Positions 44,028-52,902 are shown, counted from the first letter of the stretch. The stretch: DNA of 64,000 nt from GCA-2748575 sp965222725 (GCA_965222725.1 OZ244969.1:2728001-2792000), one strand, 5' to 3'. A program made the numbers and translations. The notes: generated by a model not told the origin, from the sequence alone.

Positions 44028-44463
44028 ACTGAAACACTACGCCATGGGGCTGCTGGCAGGGCGGGAGTATGGCGCCCACGAACTCCTGCAAAAACTCAAA
44101 TCCCGTTCCGAAGAGGATACCGCTACGGAAACCCTCAGCTGGCTGCAGGAGCAGCAGCTTCAGTCCGACGAGCGCTATGCCCGCATGCTGCTGCGCTCCA
44201 AAGCCGCCCGGGGGCAGGGGCCGATGCGAATCCGTCAGGAAATGCAGCATAAACGCCTGGCAGCCGAGGCGGTGGAAGCCGCTTTTGCCGAGAGCGAGGA
44301 AGACTGGTTCGAGCAGGCGCTGGCCGCTTACGAAAAGAAATTCAAAACCCCGCTGCAGCGCGACCTCAAAGAACGGGCCCGGCGACAGCGGTTTCTGGCC
44401 TACCGGGGTTACAGCGGCGACCAGATTGCCTATGCGCTGGAGCAGGGCCACCGGCAAGATTAG
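43990..44463 (+). CDS. recX: RecX, regulatory protein of RecA
   Basis: RecX caps and shortens RecA filaments. The 157-residue protein shows three RecX-type helical repeats, with LSELKHYAMGLLAGREYGAHELLQKL at the start, SDERYARMLLRSKAARGQGPMRIRQEM in the middle (the family signature around R-G-P-R-I) and RQRFLAYRGYSGDQIAYAL at the end. The ATG lies within the 3' end of glrR. recX is normally directly after recA but is here 27.4 kb away, immediately before alaS. Confidence 0.93.
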   Translation: MTSKQKTPLTLSELKHYAMGLLAGREYGAHELLQKLKSRSEEDTATETLSWLQEQQLQSDERYARMLLRSKAARGQGPMRIRQEMQHKRLAAEAVEAAFAESEEDWFEQALAAYEKKFKTPLQRDLKERARRQRFLAYRGYSGDQIAYALEQGHRQD

Positions 44464-44542
44464 CAGCCTGTACAAACCACCCCATAAATGATGCTAGAAT
44501 TCCCCCGCATTCGCCTATCAGTACTAATCATTCAGGATATCT

Positions 44543-47146
44543 ATGAAAACCTCTGACATTCGCCAAGCGTTTCTTGATTATTTTGCCTCGAAAGAACACT
44601 CCGTGGTGGCCAGCAGTTCCCTGATTCCGGCCAACGACCCCACGTTGCTGTTCACCAACGCCGGTATGGTGCAGTTCAAGGACGTGTTTCTGGGCCGTGA
44701 TCAGCGCGCTTACACCCGGGCCACCAGCAGCCAGCGTTGTGTGCGGGCCGGCGGCAAGCATAATGACCTGGAGAATGTCGGCTACACGGCCCGTCACCAC
44801 ACCTTTTTCGAAATGCTGGGCAACTTCAGTTTTGGCGACTATTTCAAGCGCGAGGCGATTCAGTTTGCCTGGGAATTCCTGACCCAAACCCTGAACCTGC
44901 CGGCGGAAAAGCTCTGGGTGACTGTATTCCACGAAGACCAGGAAGCCGAAGATATCTGGTTAAAGGAAATGGGAGTGGACCCCAATCGCTTTTCCCGCCT
45001 GGGTGAAAAAGACAATTTCTGGCAGATGGGCGATACCGGTCCCTGCGGCCCCTGTACCGAAATTTTCTATGATCACGGCGAAGATGTCTGGGGCGGACCG
45101 CCGGGATCACCGGAAGAAGACGGCGACCGTTACATCGAAATCTGGAACCTGGTGTTTATGCAGTACGACCGCCAGCCGGACGGTTCCCTGGAACCCCTGC
45201 CCAAGCCCTCCGTAGATACCGGTATGGGGCTGGAGCGCATCGCGGCGGTGATGCAGAAGGTTCACAGCAACTATGAAATCGATCTGTTTGTGAATCTGCT
45301 GGCGGCTGTGCAGCAAGTCACCCAGGCTGATGATCCGGAAAACAAATCCCTGCGGGTGATTGCCGATCATATCCGCTCCTGCGCCTTTCTGATCAGCGAT
45401 GGCGTAACCCCGTCCAACGAAGGCCGCGGTTATGTGTTGCGCCGCATTGTGCGTCGTGCCGTGCGCCATGGCCATAAGCTGGGGGCGAAAGGTGCCTTCT
45501 TCCACAAGCTGGTAGGGGCGCTGGTTAACGAGATGGGCGAAGCCTACCCCGAACTGAAAGATAATCAGGCCACCATCGAAAAAGTGCTGTTACGGGAAGA
45601 AGAACAGTTCCTGAAAACCCTGGATAAGGGGATGAAAATCCTCGATCAGGGGTTGGAATCACTGGATGGCGATGTCATCCCCGGCGAGCTGGTATTCAAA
45701 CTTTACGACACTCATGGTTTCCCCGCGGATCTGACCGCTGACATTGCCCGGGAGCGCAGCCTGTCTATTGATCACGAAGGTTTTGATCGCCTGATGGCGG
45801 AGCAGAAAGCCGGCTCCAAACAGGGGGATCAGTTCGCCAATGATTATCATGGCGGCCTGTCGGTTGAGGCGGCTACCGAGTTTACCGGTTACGAGCATAT
45901 TGCCGGCAGCGCGACTATCAAGGAACTCTATGTGAACGGCGAGCCCGTGGAAAAAGTAGAGCAGGGGCAGGATGCTATCGTGGTACTGGATGCCTCTCCC
46001 TTCTATGCGGAATCCGGTGGCCAGATCGGTGATACCGGTGTGATGAAAGCCGATTCCGGCAAGTTTGACGTGCGGGATACCACCAAGGAGCGCAAGGCCC
46101 ATCTGCATCACGGCAAGGTGTCCCAGGGGCACCTTGCTGTGGGGCAAACCGTGCTGCTGGAAATTGATGAGGCGCGCCGCCATGCGATTCGCCTGAATCA
46201 CTCCGCGACTCACCTGATGCATGCCGCGCTGCGTAATATTCTGGGTGATCATGTGACCCAGAAAGGCTCCCAGGTGGCGCCGGACCGCCTGCGTTTTGAC
46301 TTCTCCCATTTTGAAGCCATGACGGCAGAAGAAATTGCCGCCGTGGAAAAGCAGGTGAACGAACAGATTCTGGCAAACACCGCAGTTACTACCGAACTGA
46401 TGGCGATTGAAGATGCCAAAAACAAAGGTGCCATGGCCCTGTTTGGCGAAAAGTACGATGACGAAGTCCGGGTACTTTCCATGGGCACGGACAATTACTC
46501 CATTGAGCTGTGTGGCGGTACCCACGTATCCCGCACCGGTGATATCGGCCTGTTCAAAATCGTATCCGAAGGCGGTGTGGCCGCCGGCGTGCGCCGGGTG
46601 GAAGCGGTGACCGGTCAACAGGCATTGGCCTGGGTGGACGATAACGAGCGCCGCCTGCGGGAAGTGGAACGCCTGGTAAAAGGCAACCGCGATAACCTGC
46701 TGGACAAGGTGCAGCAGCTGATGGACAAAACCCGCCAGCTGGAAAAGGAACTCAAGCGCCAGCAGGACAAACTGGCCAGCAGTGCCGGCAGTGATCTGGC
46801 CTCTCAGGCCAAAGAGGTGGCCGGTGTCAAACTGCTGGTGTCTGAGGTTGGCGGCATAGAAGCCAAGGGATTAAGAGACCTGATGGACCAGCTCAAGAAC
46901 AAACTGGGCAGTGCCGTGATTGTACTGGGCCTGCCCGGTGATAAAAAAGTGAACCTGATTGCCGGCGTTACCCAGGATCTGATCGGCAAGGTCAAAGCCG
47001 GTGATCTGGTCAATCATGTGGCCTCCCAGGTGGGTGGCAAGGGCGGCGGCCGTCCGGATATGGCCCAGGCCGGTGGTAGTGAGCCGGAGAATCTTGCCGC
47101 GGCGCTGGCCAGTGTACCGGGCTGGCTGGAAGAGAAAATCGGATAG
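44543..47146 (+). CDS. alaS: Alanyl-tRNA synthetase
   Basis: AlaS charges tRNA-Ala and edits mischarged tRNA. The 867-residue protein has the class II catalytic core (IRQAFLDYFASKEHSVVASSSLIPANDPTLLFTNAGM split over motifs 1 and 2), the tRNA-recognition domain, an editing domain with HSATHLMHAAL and CGGTHVSRTGDIG zinc-ligand motifs, and a C-terminal DHHA1 domain ending GGGRPDMAQAGG. AGGATAT precedes the ATG. lysC and csrA follow, as in Pseudomonas. Confidence 0.99.
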   Translation: MKTSDIRQAFLDYFASKEHSVVASSSLIPANDPTLLFTNAGMVQFKDVFLGRDQRAYTRATSSQRCVRAGGKHNDLENVGYTARHHTFFEMLGNFSFGDYFKREAIQFAWEFLTQTLNLPAEKLWVTVFHEDQEAEDIWLKEMGVDPNRFSRLGEKDNFWQMGDTGPCGPCTEIFYDHGEDVWGGPPGSPEEDGDRYIEIWNLVFMQYDRQPDGSLEPLPKPSVDTGMGLERIAAVMQKVHSNYEIDLFVNLLAAVQQVTQADDPENKSLRVIADHIRSCAFLISDGVTPSNEGRGYVLRRIVRRAVRHGHKLGAKGAFFHKLVGALVNEMGEAYPELKDNQATIEKVLLREEEQFLKTLDKGMKILDQGLESLDGDVIPGELVFKLYDTHGFPADLTADIARERSLSIDHEGFDRLMAEQKAGSKQGDQFANDYHGGLSVEAATEFTGYEHIAGSATIKELYVNGEPVEKVEQGQDAIVVLDASPFYAESGGQIGDTGVMKADSGKFDVRDTTKERKAHLHHGKVSQGHLAVGQTVLLEIDEARRHAIRLNHSATHLMHAALRNILGDHVTQKGSQVAPDRLRFDFSHFEAMTAEEIAAVEKQVNEQILANTAVTTELMAIEDAKNKGAMALFGEKYDDEVRVLSMGTDNYSIELCGGTHVSRTGDIGLFKIVSEGGVAAGVRRVEAVTGQQALAWVDDNERRLREVERLVKGNRDNLLDKVQQLMDKTRQLEKELKRQQDKLASSAGSDLASQAKEVAGVKLLVSEVGGIEAKGLRDLMDQLKNKLGSAVIVLGLPGDKKVNLIAGVTQDLIGKVKAGDLVNHVASQVGGKGGGRPDMAQAGGSEPENLAAALASVPGWLEEKIG

Positions 47147-47318
47147 TTTGGATCAGTGCCGGGGGTTTGTTCCCCGGTCATTATCCGCGGTTGCCATTTT
47201 GTGCTGGCGGCCGCGGATTTTAAGGCTTCCGGGCTCTTTCGGAAGTATCTTTTTTTCATCAAATCCTATACATTACAGCCCGTCTTTTTTACTCCATCAA
47301 CCTTTGTTAGAAGTCAAC

Positions 47319-48545
47319 ATGGCACTCATTGTACAGAAATACGGTGGCACCTCCGTGGGCACCGTAGACAGAATAAAAAATGTGGCTAAGCGCGTAGAGC
47401 GCTTTCGTGATGAGGGGCATGATGTGGTGGTGGTTGTCTCCGCCATGAGCGGCGAAACCAATCGCCTGATCGGTCTTGCCCACGAAGCCAATGAAAATCC
47501 TCCCGCCCGTGAACTGGATGTACTGGTCACCACCGGTGAGCAGGTCACCATCGCTCTGCTGAGCATGGTATTGCAGGCCGACGGCTACGACGCCCGTTCC
47601 TATACCGGCGCCCAGGTGCGGATTCTGACGGACGATGCCCACGGCAAGGCCCGTATCCAGGATATCGACGACGAAAAGATCCGGAATGACCTGACCCAAG
47701 GCCGTGTTGTAGTGGTTGCCGGGTTCCAGGGCGTTGACGACGAGGGCAATATCACCACCCTGGGCAGGGGCGGTTCAGACACCACTGCGGTGGCGCTGGC
47801 AGCAGCCCTGAAGGCGGACGAATGCCAGATCTATACTGATGTGGACGGCGTTTATACCACCGACCCCCGCGTAGTGGATAAAGCCAAACGGCTGGAAAAA
47901 ATTACCTTCGAGGAAATGCTGGAAATGGCCAGCCTGGGCTCCAAGGTGCTGCAAATCCGCTCCGTTGAGTTCGCCGGCAAGTACAATGTCCCGTTACGGG
48001 TGCTCTCCAGCTTTGAAGAGGGCCCCGGCACCCTGATTACCGTTGAGGAAGAAGAAACCATGGAACAACCCGTCATTTCCGGCATTGCCTTTAACCGTGA
48101 TGAAGCCAAGCTGACAGTGCGTGGCGTTCCCGATATTCCGGGTGCAGCGGCCAAAATCCTGGGCCCGGTGGGCGATGCCAATATCGAAGTGGATATGATC
48201 GTTCAGAACGTGAGTGAAGATAACACCACGGATTTTACCTTTACGGTGCACCGCAACGACTTCAAAAAAGCCCTGGAACTGCTGGAAGCTATTGCCACTG
48301 AAGTGGGCGCCAAGGAAGCCGTGGGCGACGACAGCATCGCCAAGATCTCTATCGTCGGGGTGGGTATGCGCTCACACGCGGGCGTAGCCAGCCGCATGTT
48401 CCGCACACTGGCCGAGGAGAGCATCAACATCCAGATGATCTCCACCTCGGAAATCAAGATCTCCGTGGTAGTGGCCGAGAAGTACCTGGAACTGGCGGTA
48501 AGAGCCCTGCACAAGTCATTCGATTTGGATAAAGAAACAAATTAG
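47319..48545 (+). CDS. lysC: Aspartate kinase LysC
   Basis: The general aspartokinase for lysine, threonine and methionine synthesis. The 408-residue protein starts MALIVQKYGGTSVGTVDRI and has the GRGGSDTTAVALAAAL motif of the alpha chain and two C-terminal ACT domains (about 265-405; ISIVGVGMRSHAGVASRMF), which usually mediate lysine and threonine feedback. The start at 47319 is fixed by the family N-terminus; the frame is open upstream into alaS on a non-coding phase. It is a second aspartokinase in this window beside the ectoine-type ask. Confidence 0.98.
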   Translation: MALIVQKYGGTSVGTVDRIKNVAKRVERFRDEGHDVVVVVSAMSGETNRLIGLAHEANENPPARELDVLVTTGEQVTIALLSMVLQADGYDARSYTGAQVRILTDDAHGKARIQDIDDEKIRNDLTQGRVVVVAGFQGVDDEGNITTLGRGGSDTTAVALAAALKADECQIYTDVDGVYTTDPRVVDKAKRLEKITFEEMLEMASLGSKVLQIRSVEFAGKYNVPLRVLSSFEEGPGTLITVEEEETMEQPVISGIAFNRDEAKLTVRGVPDIPGAAAKILGPVGDANIEVDMIVQNVSEDNTTDFTFTVHRNDFKKALELLEAIATEVGAKEAVGDDSIAKISIVGVGMRSHAGVASRMFRTLAEESINIQMISTSEIKISVVVAEKYLELAVRALHKSFDLDKETN

Positions 48546-48848
48546 ATTAGAATCGACGCAAATTTGACCGGTGGTGCCATTCAGCTGTCAAAATTCTGTT
48601 TGGCACCCTGTTTTGTTCACTATATAGTGATTAAAAAGCGTCTTGGAACCGTTTCCCACGGAGGGAGTCCAACGTAAAAGTCCTGCCACAGGCACTCCAG
48701 GCCTAAAAAATTGTTAAATTTGGAGTGTCACACCTGCAAAATCCCTGTGTCTGGACAATACTTAAGTGACGGACGTTACGACTGGCAAGCCTTGTAACAT
48801 GCTTATCGGGACGGTAGCTACCAGGAGCAGTTTTAAAGGAGAAGGAAA
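48546..48848 (+). promoter_or_regulatory. csrA: csrA leader with CsrA-type GGA motifs
   Basis: These 303 bp hold no protein gene. The 3' end reads CCAGGAGCAG (48819-48828) and then AAAGGAGAAGGAAAATG, so the ribosome-binding site itself consists of GGA triplets, the arrangement by which CsrA represses its own translation in E. coli. Several AT-rich stretches (near 48620 and 48700) could hold promoters, but I cannot assign one with confidence. Confidence 0.55.
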
Positions 48849-49034
48849 ATGCTGATTTTAACCCGTCGTGTGGGTGAAACATTAATGATCGGTGACGATG
48901 TAACAGTCACTGTGCTTGGCGTAAAAGGTAATCAGGTACGTATCGGTGTAAACGCCCCCAAAGAGGTGGCAGTTCACCGCGAAGAGATTTACCAGCGGAT
49001 TCAGAAAGAGAAGGAAGGCCAGCGTAGCGGCTAG
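48849..49034 (+). CDS. csrA: Carbon storage regulator CsrA/RsmA
   Basis: CsrA is a small dimeric RNA-binding protein that binds GGA motifs in mRNA leaders and is sequestered by CsrB/RsmZ-type RNAs. The 61 residues start MLILTRRVGETLMIGDDVTV and include the conserved RIGVNAPKEVAVHREEIYQRI region, whose Arg44 is a key RNA contact. Two probable antagonist RNAs lie at 8713-9570 in this window. Position after lysC and before tRNA-Ser matches many gammaproteobacteria. Confidence 0.98.
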   Translation: MLILTRRVGETLMIGDDVTVTVLGVKGNQVRIGVNAPKEVAVHREEIYQRIQKEKEGQRSG

Positions 49035-49055
49035 CCAGTCTTCTCCGGCAGTCAG

Positions 49056-49093
49056 AAAACGGCGCACCAGTCTACCCCGATGCGCCGTTTTTT
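49056..49093 (+). terminator. csrA terminator
   Basis: AAAACGGCGCA (49056-49066) pairs with TGCGCCGTTTT (49081-49091), followed by T residues. Confidence 0.88.
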
Positions 49094-49185
49094 ATTCCCG
49101 CAAATAATTTGGTTTTTCTGATAAAAATCAGCGGGCTGGGGGTAGGAATTTGGAAAGAGCTTCGGTATCATTGCCGGCTCGTATC

Positions 49186-49277
49186 GGAGAGGTGGCCGAG
49201 TGGCTGAAGGCGCTCCCCTGCTAAGGGAGTATACGGTTTATCCCGTATCGAGGGTTCGAATCCCTCCCCCTCCGCCA
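49186..49277 (+). tRNA. tRNA-Ser (GCT)
   Basis: This 92-nt type II tRNA has anticodon loop CTGCTAA in the stem CTCCC/GGGAG, a long variable arm, a T arm GAGGG-TTCGAAT-CCCTC and an encoded CCA. The acceptor stem GGAGAGG/CCCCTCC contains one A5-C68 mismatch where T68 would pair. The 3' end is duplicated downstream (49447-49468). Confidence 0.95.
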
Positions 49278-49468
49278 TTACGATAGAAGTTCTGAACCTG
49301 TTGCAGTGCAGCGCCAGAAACGTAGCGTGATACAAAACAGGGGAGGGATTTGAACCCGATAGGAGGGTTCGACCGAGGCAGCATCGCTGCCGAGGAACGT
49401 TGGCTCTGCCAGCGGCCCTGAAGGGGTGAGGAGTGTAGCGACGAATAATCCCTCCCCCTCCGCCATTA
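49259..49468. repeat. tRNA-Ser 3'-end duplication flanking a 166-bp segment
   Basis: A 22-bp direct repeat occurs at 49259-49280 (the tRNA-Ser 3' end with CCA plus TTA) and at 49447-49468. Between them is an inverted T-arm-like piece (GGGGAGGGATTTGAACCC, the reverse complement of a tRNA 3' half) and GC-rich hairpins. This looks like a tRNA-targeting repeat element or the remnant of an excised integrative element. Confidence 0.65.
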
Positions 49469-49550
49469 AGATCGAAAAGCCGGATTACCTGAAACAATCC
49501 CGACAACGCCTTGACTTGTCACCCTTGTTTCAACATAATTCGCACCCCAC

Positions 49551-49627
49551 GCGCCCGTAGCTCAGCTGGATAGAGTACCTGGCTACGAACCAGGCGGTCG
49601 CACGTTCGAATCGTGCCGGGCGCGCCA
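49551..49627 (+). tRNA. tRNA-Arg (ACG), prophage attachment site
   Basis: A 77-nt cloverleaf: acceptor GCGCCCG/CGGGCGC, D arm, anticodon stem CCTGG/CCAGG with loop CTACGAA (anticodon ACG, read as ICG), T arm with GTTCGAATC, and encoded CCA. The integrase gene ends 72 bp downstream, so the 3' half of this gene is the likely attL core. attR is outside the window. Confidence 0.96.
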
Positions 49628-49635
49628 TATATATC

Positions 49636-49665
49636 AAGGGCTTAGCGTAATGCTGGCCCTTTTTT
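49636..49665. terminator. Terminator between tRNA-Arg and integrase
   Basis: AAGGGC-T-TAGC and GCT-G-GCCCTT form an interrupted stem followed by a T tract, which ends the tRNA transcript. Confidence 0.7.
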
Positions 49666-49698
49666 ATTTCCCGTTTAATATACGCTTTAATACGCATC

Positions 49699-50802
49699 TT
49701 ACTGTGTTGCATCCCGTAACTGCGGTTTGCGCATATACACAGAGTGCATTCGTTCGGACTTGTGGCCGGCGTTATGGTCCTTCCGGTCGCTGTAGCCCTT
49801 CGCTTTTATATCATGAAAAGTGAAGTCGCCGTCAATCATAACTCGGTTACCGGTGAGCCTGGCTCCGTCCCTCTTTGCTTCCTCCAGCAGCTCTGTTGGC
49901 AGTTCGGCCCCCTCGGTCATTGCCTTTTTGATCACCCGTTGCCAGGCGCTGTCCAGTGCGTTTTTGGTGTACTTGCTGCCGTCTTTCCGTTTGATCAGGT
50001 ACCGAGGCTTATTGATCGGGGTAGGGGCGCTGATATTGATCTGGCGGCAGCCTTCGACGGCTTCCCGGAGGCGGTCAGACCAGCGGGTTATTTCATCTTC
50101 TGAGCCTTTGCCGCGCTGCAGCCAAATACCTTCCTTCCTGACGTTCTTGGATGTCAGGCTGAAAACCTCATACCGGCGAGCAGCGCACAGATAGCTGATC
50201 TCCATGGCCAGGGCCATCATGGGGTTACGCATGCTCACCGCGCAGCAGTAAGTCACGTAATATTCCCAGTCTTCGATATATCGGGTCCGGCTGGCCTCAC
50301 TGTTCTTCCTGACGCCTTTGCAGGGGTTGGTGGTCACCACCGGGTAACGTTCCTCGCCCCAGCTGAAAACAGCTGATAGGAATTGGATGTGACGATTGGC
50401 TGCGACCTTGGCAGGGTAGGCGTCCAAGTATCCCCGGATTACCCGTTTGTTGATCTTGGCAAGCGGGGCTTCACCGAACCGCCTCCCGCTGGTCAGCTTG
50501 AAGTTGGCAATGATATCGGCATACCGGGCATACTCTGCCTGTGTTTTCCCGGCTCGTTCCCGGTACTGATCGGATTTGAGATAGACCCCCAGCAGCCAGT
50601 CCAGCGTGTTGTTGTCTTTACTCAGCAGGTTTTCATAAGCATGCCAGACTTCGGCGGTGGATGAATCCAACCCGCACAACCTGATCGGCTTGCCGTATTT
50701 TGGCCTCCCGGCCTCCCTACCCAGATAGGGCCGATAATAAAACCGGCTTCGGTCTTTGTAGACTCTGGGCGGCAGCTTGTCGTTTCCCTTCTTGCGCTTC
50801 AT
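49699..50802 (-). CDS. int: Phage tyrosine-type integrase
   Basis: This 367-residue site-specific recombinase integrates and excises the prophage. An N-terminal arm-binding and SAM-like region precedes the catalytic domain with the first Arg in YLCAARRYEVFSL, then FTFHDIKAKG (His330; the second catalytic Arg is Lys333 here, a substitution common in this phage integrase group), NAGHKSERM, and the nucleophile Tyr356 in SVYMRKP. The gene points toward tRNA-Arg and overlaps the excisionase-like gene by 4 bp (ATGA). Confidence 0.95.
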   Translation of the reverse strand: MKRKKGNDKLPPRVYKDRSRFYYRPYLGREAGRPKYGKPIRLCGLDSSTAEVWHAYENLLSKDNNTLDWLLGVYLKSDQYRERAGKTQAEYARYADIIANFKLTSGRRFGEAPLAKINKRVIRGYLDAYPAKVAANRHIQFLSAVFSWGEERYPVVTTNPCKGVRKNSEASRTRYIEDWEYYVTYCCAVSMRNPMMALAMEISYLCAARRYEVFSLTSKNVRKEGIWLQRGKGSEDEITRWSDRLREAVEGCRQINISAPTPINKPRYLIKRKDGSKYTKNALDSAWQRVIKKAMTEGAELPTELLEEAKRDGARLTGNRVMIDGDFTFHDIKAKGYSDRKDHNAGHKSERMHSVYMRKPQLRDATQ

Positions 50803-50996
50803 GATGCAAATTCAATGTTATCAAAATCGTCGTTACTGGCTCGGTGGCAGTTGATGGCTTCACTGGTCACACAGATCCGGCCACCCTTGCCACGATAATA
50901 CGGAATACGGTTCTCAATACACCACTTTTCCAAGTCCGCTTGGCGGGTATACCCGGTCCATTCTTTAAGCTCTTCTTCTGTAATTAGCTTTTGCAT
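50799..50996 (-). CDS. DUF4224 excisionase-like small protein
   Basis: The 65-residue protein (MQKLITEEELKEWTGYTRQADLEKWCIENRIPYYRGKGG split here) matches the DUF4224 type found beside phage integrases, with a short winged-helix look. These proteins are believed to act as excision or integration cofactors. An alternative start at 51005 adds three residues. Its stop overlaps the integrase start (ATGA), so the two are translationally coupled. Confidence 0.82.
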   Translation of the reverse strand: MQKLITEEELKEWTGYTRQADLEKWCIENRIPYYRGKGGRICVTSEAINCHRASNDDFDNIEFAS

Positions 50997-51026
50997 GACT
51001 ATCATTTTCCGCTAATTTGGTTTTAC

Positions 51027-51533
51027 CTATTTCCCGGCGTCGGGAATATGGTTTTCCTTTGCCAGTTCTTCTAAAAGCTCTTCAGCCTGCTTTTGTGGCG
51101 GGTTTTCTTCCCACAATTGGGTGTCAATAGAACCCCAGGGTAATGCGCTTCTCAAATTGAAAATCCAATTTTGAACGGGTAAAGGCCGTTCGCCGGCTGC
51201 GTCCGTTATCGTCGCGCCATTGAATGGCACTGGTTTTTTGCCGTGCTCTTTGATCCGGTCTCTGAGATCCTTTTCTTCCCAGCTGAAACCATAAGTCTTT
51301 GCTATCAGGGTCAACCGGCACATATCCAGTATGGCGTTGTCGCAGCGCTCATAGTTACCACTGGAAACCCGGGTTCCGGTGGGTAAATGGGTTATTTCAA
51401 ACCGACCGAAGGCGCAAGCGGTTACAGCCAGTCCGGGACATTCGGGCAGTGTCAGTCCGGGTGCGTACCGATCACCATCTTTTGTCGCCACTTTGTAGAG
51501 TTGGCCTTCATAATTCTTACTCACGCAATTCAC
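51027..51533 (-). CDS. Hypothetical phage protein
   Basis: A 168-residue protein that I do not recognise. The N-terminal half looks beta-rich (GQLYKVATKDGDRYAPGLTLPECPGLAVTACAFGRFEITHLPTG), followed by a helical segment and an acidic C-terminus (QKQAEELLEELAKENHIPD). No membrane segment or known motif is visible. It overlaps the next gene upstream by 17 bp in the leftward operon. Confidence 0.7.
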   Translation of the reverse strand: MNCVSKNYEGQLYKVATKDGDRYAPGLTLPECPGLAVTACAFGRFEITHLPTGTRVSSGNYERCDNAILDMCRLTLIAKTYGFSWEEKDLRDRIKEHGKKPVPFNGATITDAAGERPLPVQNWIFNLRSALPWGSIDTQLWEENPPQKQAEELLEELAKENHIPDAGK

Positions 51534-51708
51534 CTTTCCATTTTATGCAGGAGACAGCTTGCTTCTCTCTGTAAAAAGCCACATCGTCACGCAAGCAATT
51601 GGGTGGTGTTTTAAATTTCCCCGAACACTCCGGTGACCACCAGTGCCCATGCTTGCATCTGCGGTCTTTGCCCAATGCGCTACAAGCTTCGCTCATGTTA
51701 TTCACCAC
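51517..51708 (-). CDS. Small Cys-rich phage protein
   Basis: The 63-residue product has four Cys and two His in its first half (CSALGKDRRCKHGHWWSPEC), spaced as a possible zinc site. It could start at GTG 51708 or ATG 51696 (MSEACSALG). The function is unknown. Its 3' end overlaps the downstream gene. Confidence 0.55.
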   Translation of the reverse strand: MVNNMSEACSALGKDRRCKHGHWWSPECSGKFKTPPNCLRDDVAFYREKQAVSCIKWKGELRE

Positions 51709-51798
51709 CTGTTCCGAAAAAATGATTCAAGCGTCCACCAGATGGCGTAAGCTCCACCGGCAAACAACAATTCCAATTAGGATTAGCCACTCCATATA

Positions 51799-52089
51799 TC
51801 ACCCATTATCTGCTCCATTTTCCCGGCTTCGGGAAAATGGGTCTGGGGGCAGAACCCTGTACCCGGCCCGAATCAGCAATACTTTTGCTTGCTCAATAGA
51901 GCGCCGGCACCCAGGCCTGCCTCCGTTATAAGTGCTCGGGTCGCGGGGCAAACGTATTCCGTTTCGATGGCATATCTTGTGCAGATTATTCACCGAGGTT
52001 CCCAGCTCAGCGGCTATTTCTTCGGTGCTGAATTCTCCGGCCATGGCCTTAATTTTTGGTATCTTGCTTTCCCATTTTCCACCCGCCAT
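51799..52089 (-). CDS. Small HTH-domain phage protein
   Basis: The 96-residue protein carries a helix-turn-helix (FSTEEIAAELGTSVNNLHKICHRNGIRL, about residues 20-47) of the type seen in phage accessory regulators and resembling the DNA-binding part of GcrA-like proteins. A basic, Gly/Arg-containing region follows. Its ATG starts directly after the stop of the 54-residue membrane protein (TAAATG), so translation is coupled. Confidence 0.72.
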   Translation of the reverse strand: MAGGKWESKIPKIKAMAGEFSTEEIAAELGTSVNNLHKICHRNGIRLPRDPSTYNGGRPGCRRSIEQAKVLLIRAGYRVLPPDPFSRSRENGADNG

Positions 52090-52254
52090 TTAATTAAGCT
52101 CCCTAGCAATCACTGCACCCATGGCAGCGCAAAATAACAGGTATCCACCAAACCACGGCCAGCAACCTCGTGCCCATACGATTAAGCCCATACCCACCAG
52201 CGCTATAACCAGGGCAACACAAAACATCATTTGTGAAATAGTTGGGGGTGTCAT
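52090..52254 (-). CDS. 54-residue membrane protein
   Basis: A short gene reading MTPPTISQMMFCVALVIALV..., with one hydrophobic helix (about residues 8-27), then WARGCWPWFGGYLLFCAAMG, probably a second helix, and ending ARELN. Its ATG overlaps the stop of the ASCH-like gene (ATGA) and its TAA abuts the next ATG. This tight packing on both sides supports it as a real gene. The function is unknown. Confidence 0.72.
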   Translation of the reverse strand: MTPPTISQMMFCVALVIALVGMGLIVWARGCWPWFGGYLLFCAAMGAVIARELN

Positions 52255-52898
52255 GGCATCACCCGCTTAAACTCGATCACCCATACCCATGGGTTGGAAT
52301 CCCAAGATTCGGAGCCGTTGATTGATTGCCACAGTTCTTGGAATGCATCTTTTGCGCATGCGTGTAGCAAAGCTTCCCTGTTTTGGGGGGCGAAAGTGAA
52401 GCCATCACACAGTGGCCACCCATCATCTGGGCGAAAAGGAACGCTAGCGATTCCCTCAGCCTTCGCATCCTCTTCACTGATATCCTGCAGGCGCTCAATT
52501 CGAACGCCAGCAATTTCCAGCCAGATCCTTGCGTATTTTTTTGGCATAAAAATAGAAGGGCAGACTTGCTTCGAATACCACCACCCCGCCGACACACCGG
52601 AACCATCCTGCCTGCAAACCGGGGCATTATCAGCGGAATACCTGGCTATAGAGATTGATCCCAGTGCGGCGTCTTCTTTACATGTTTCCCTTACCCAAAG
52701 GCGATCACCATTGCTGCCAAATTTGCAGGAGTGCTTTTGTCCTGAGTGATCGACGAAACCACCGTTTATATCTGCGATGTTTTTGAGGTCTGGATGAAAG
52801 ACTGACTGAGGCTTAATAACTCGTCGCGTCTGGGTTTTCCTGCCATCCAGTATGGCGCGGACCATTTCGCCTTTGAACAGAATTGGTCTTTCCTTCAT
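52251..52898 (-). CDS. Phage protein with ASCH-like N-terminus
   Basis: The 215-residue protein begins MKERPILFKGEMVRAILDGRKTQTRRVIKPQ, a signature of a widespread phage family related to the ASCH/PUA fold, and contains DRLWVRETCKED, IFMPKKYARIWLEI and RIERLQDISEEDAKAEGI. ASCH domains are thought to bind RNA or modified bases. The exact activity is unknown. It is in the leftward operon and overlaps the 54-residue gene by 4 bp. Confidence 0.82.
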   Translation of the reverse strand: MKERPILFKGEMVRAILDGRKTQTRRVIKPQSVFHPDLKNIADINGGFVDHSGQKHSCKFGSNGDRLWVRETCKEDAALGSISIARYSADNAPVCRQDGSGVSAGWWYSKQVCPSIFMPKKYARIWLEIAGVRIERLQDISEEDAKAEGIASVPFRPDDGWPLCDGFTFAPQNREALLHACAKDAFQELWQSINGSESWDSNPWVWVIEFKRVMP

Positions 52899-52902
52899 GG
52901 CA

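Noticed and set aside
47001..47318. N-terminal extension of lysC into alaS
   Set aside because: The product there is Arg/Trp/Pro-rich shadow sequence of alaS; conserved LysC begins at 47319.
49699..50802. Integrase considered defective because the second catalytic Arg is Lys333
   Set aside because: HDIKAKG with Lys at this position is common in functional phage integrases of this group, and all other catalytic residues are present.
51702..51776. 24-codon leftward frame (TTG start) with a hydrophobic, aromatic product
   Set aside because: Its stop overlaps the next gene start in the style of this operon, but the start codon is weak, there is no ribosome-binding site and the length is too short to support.
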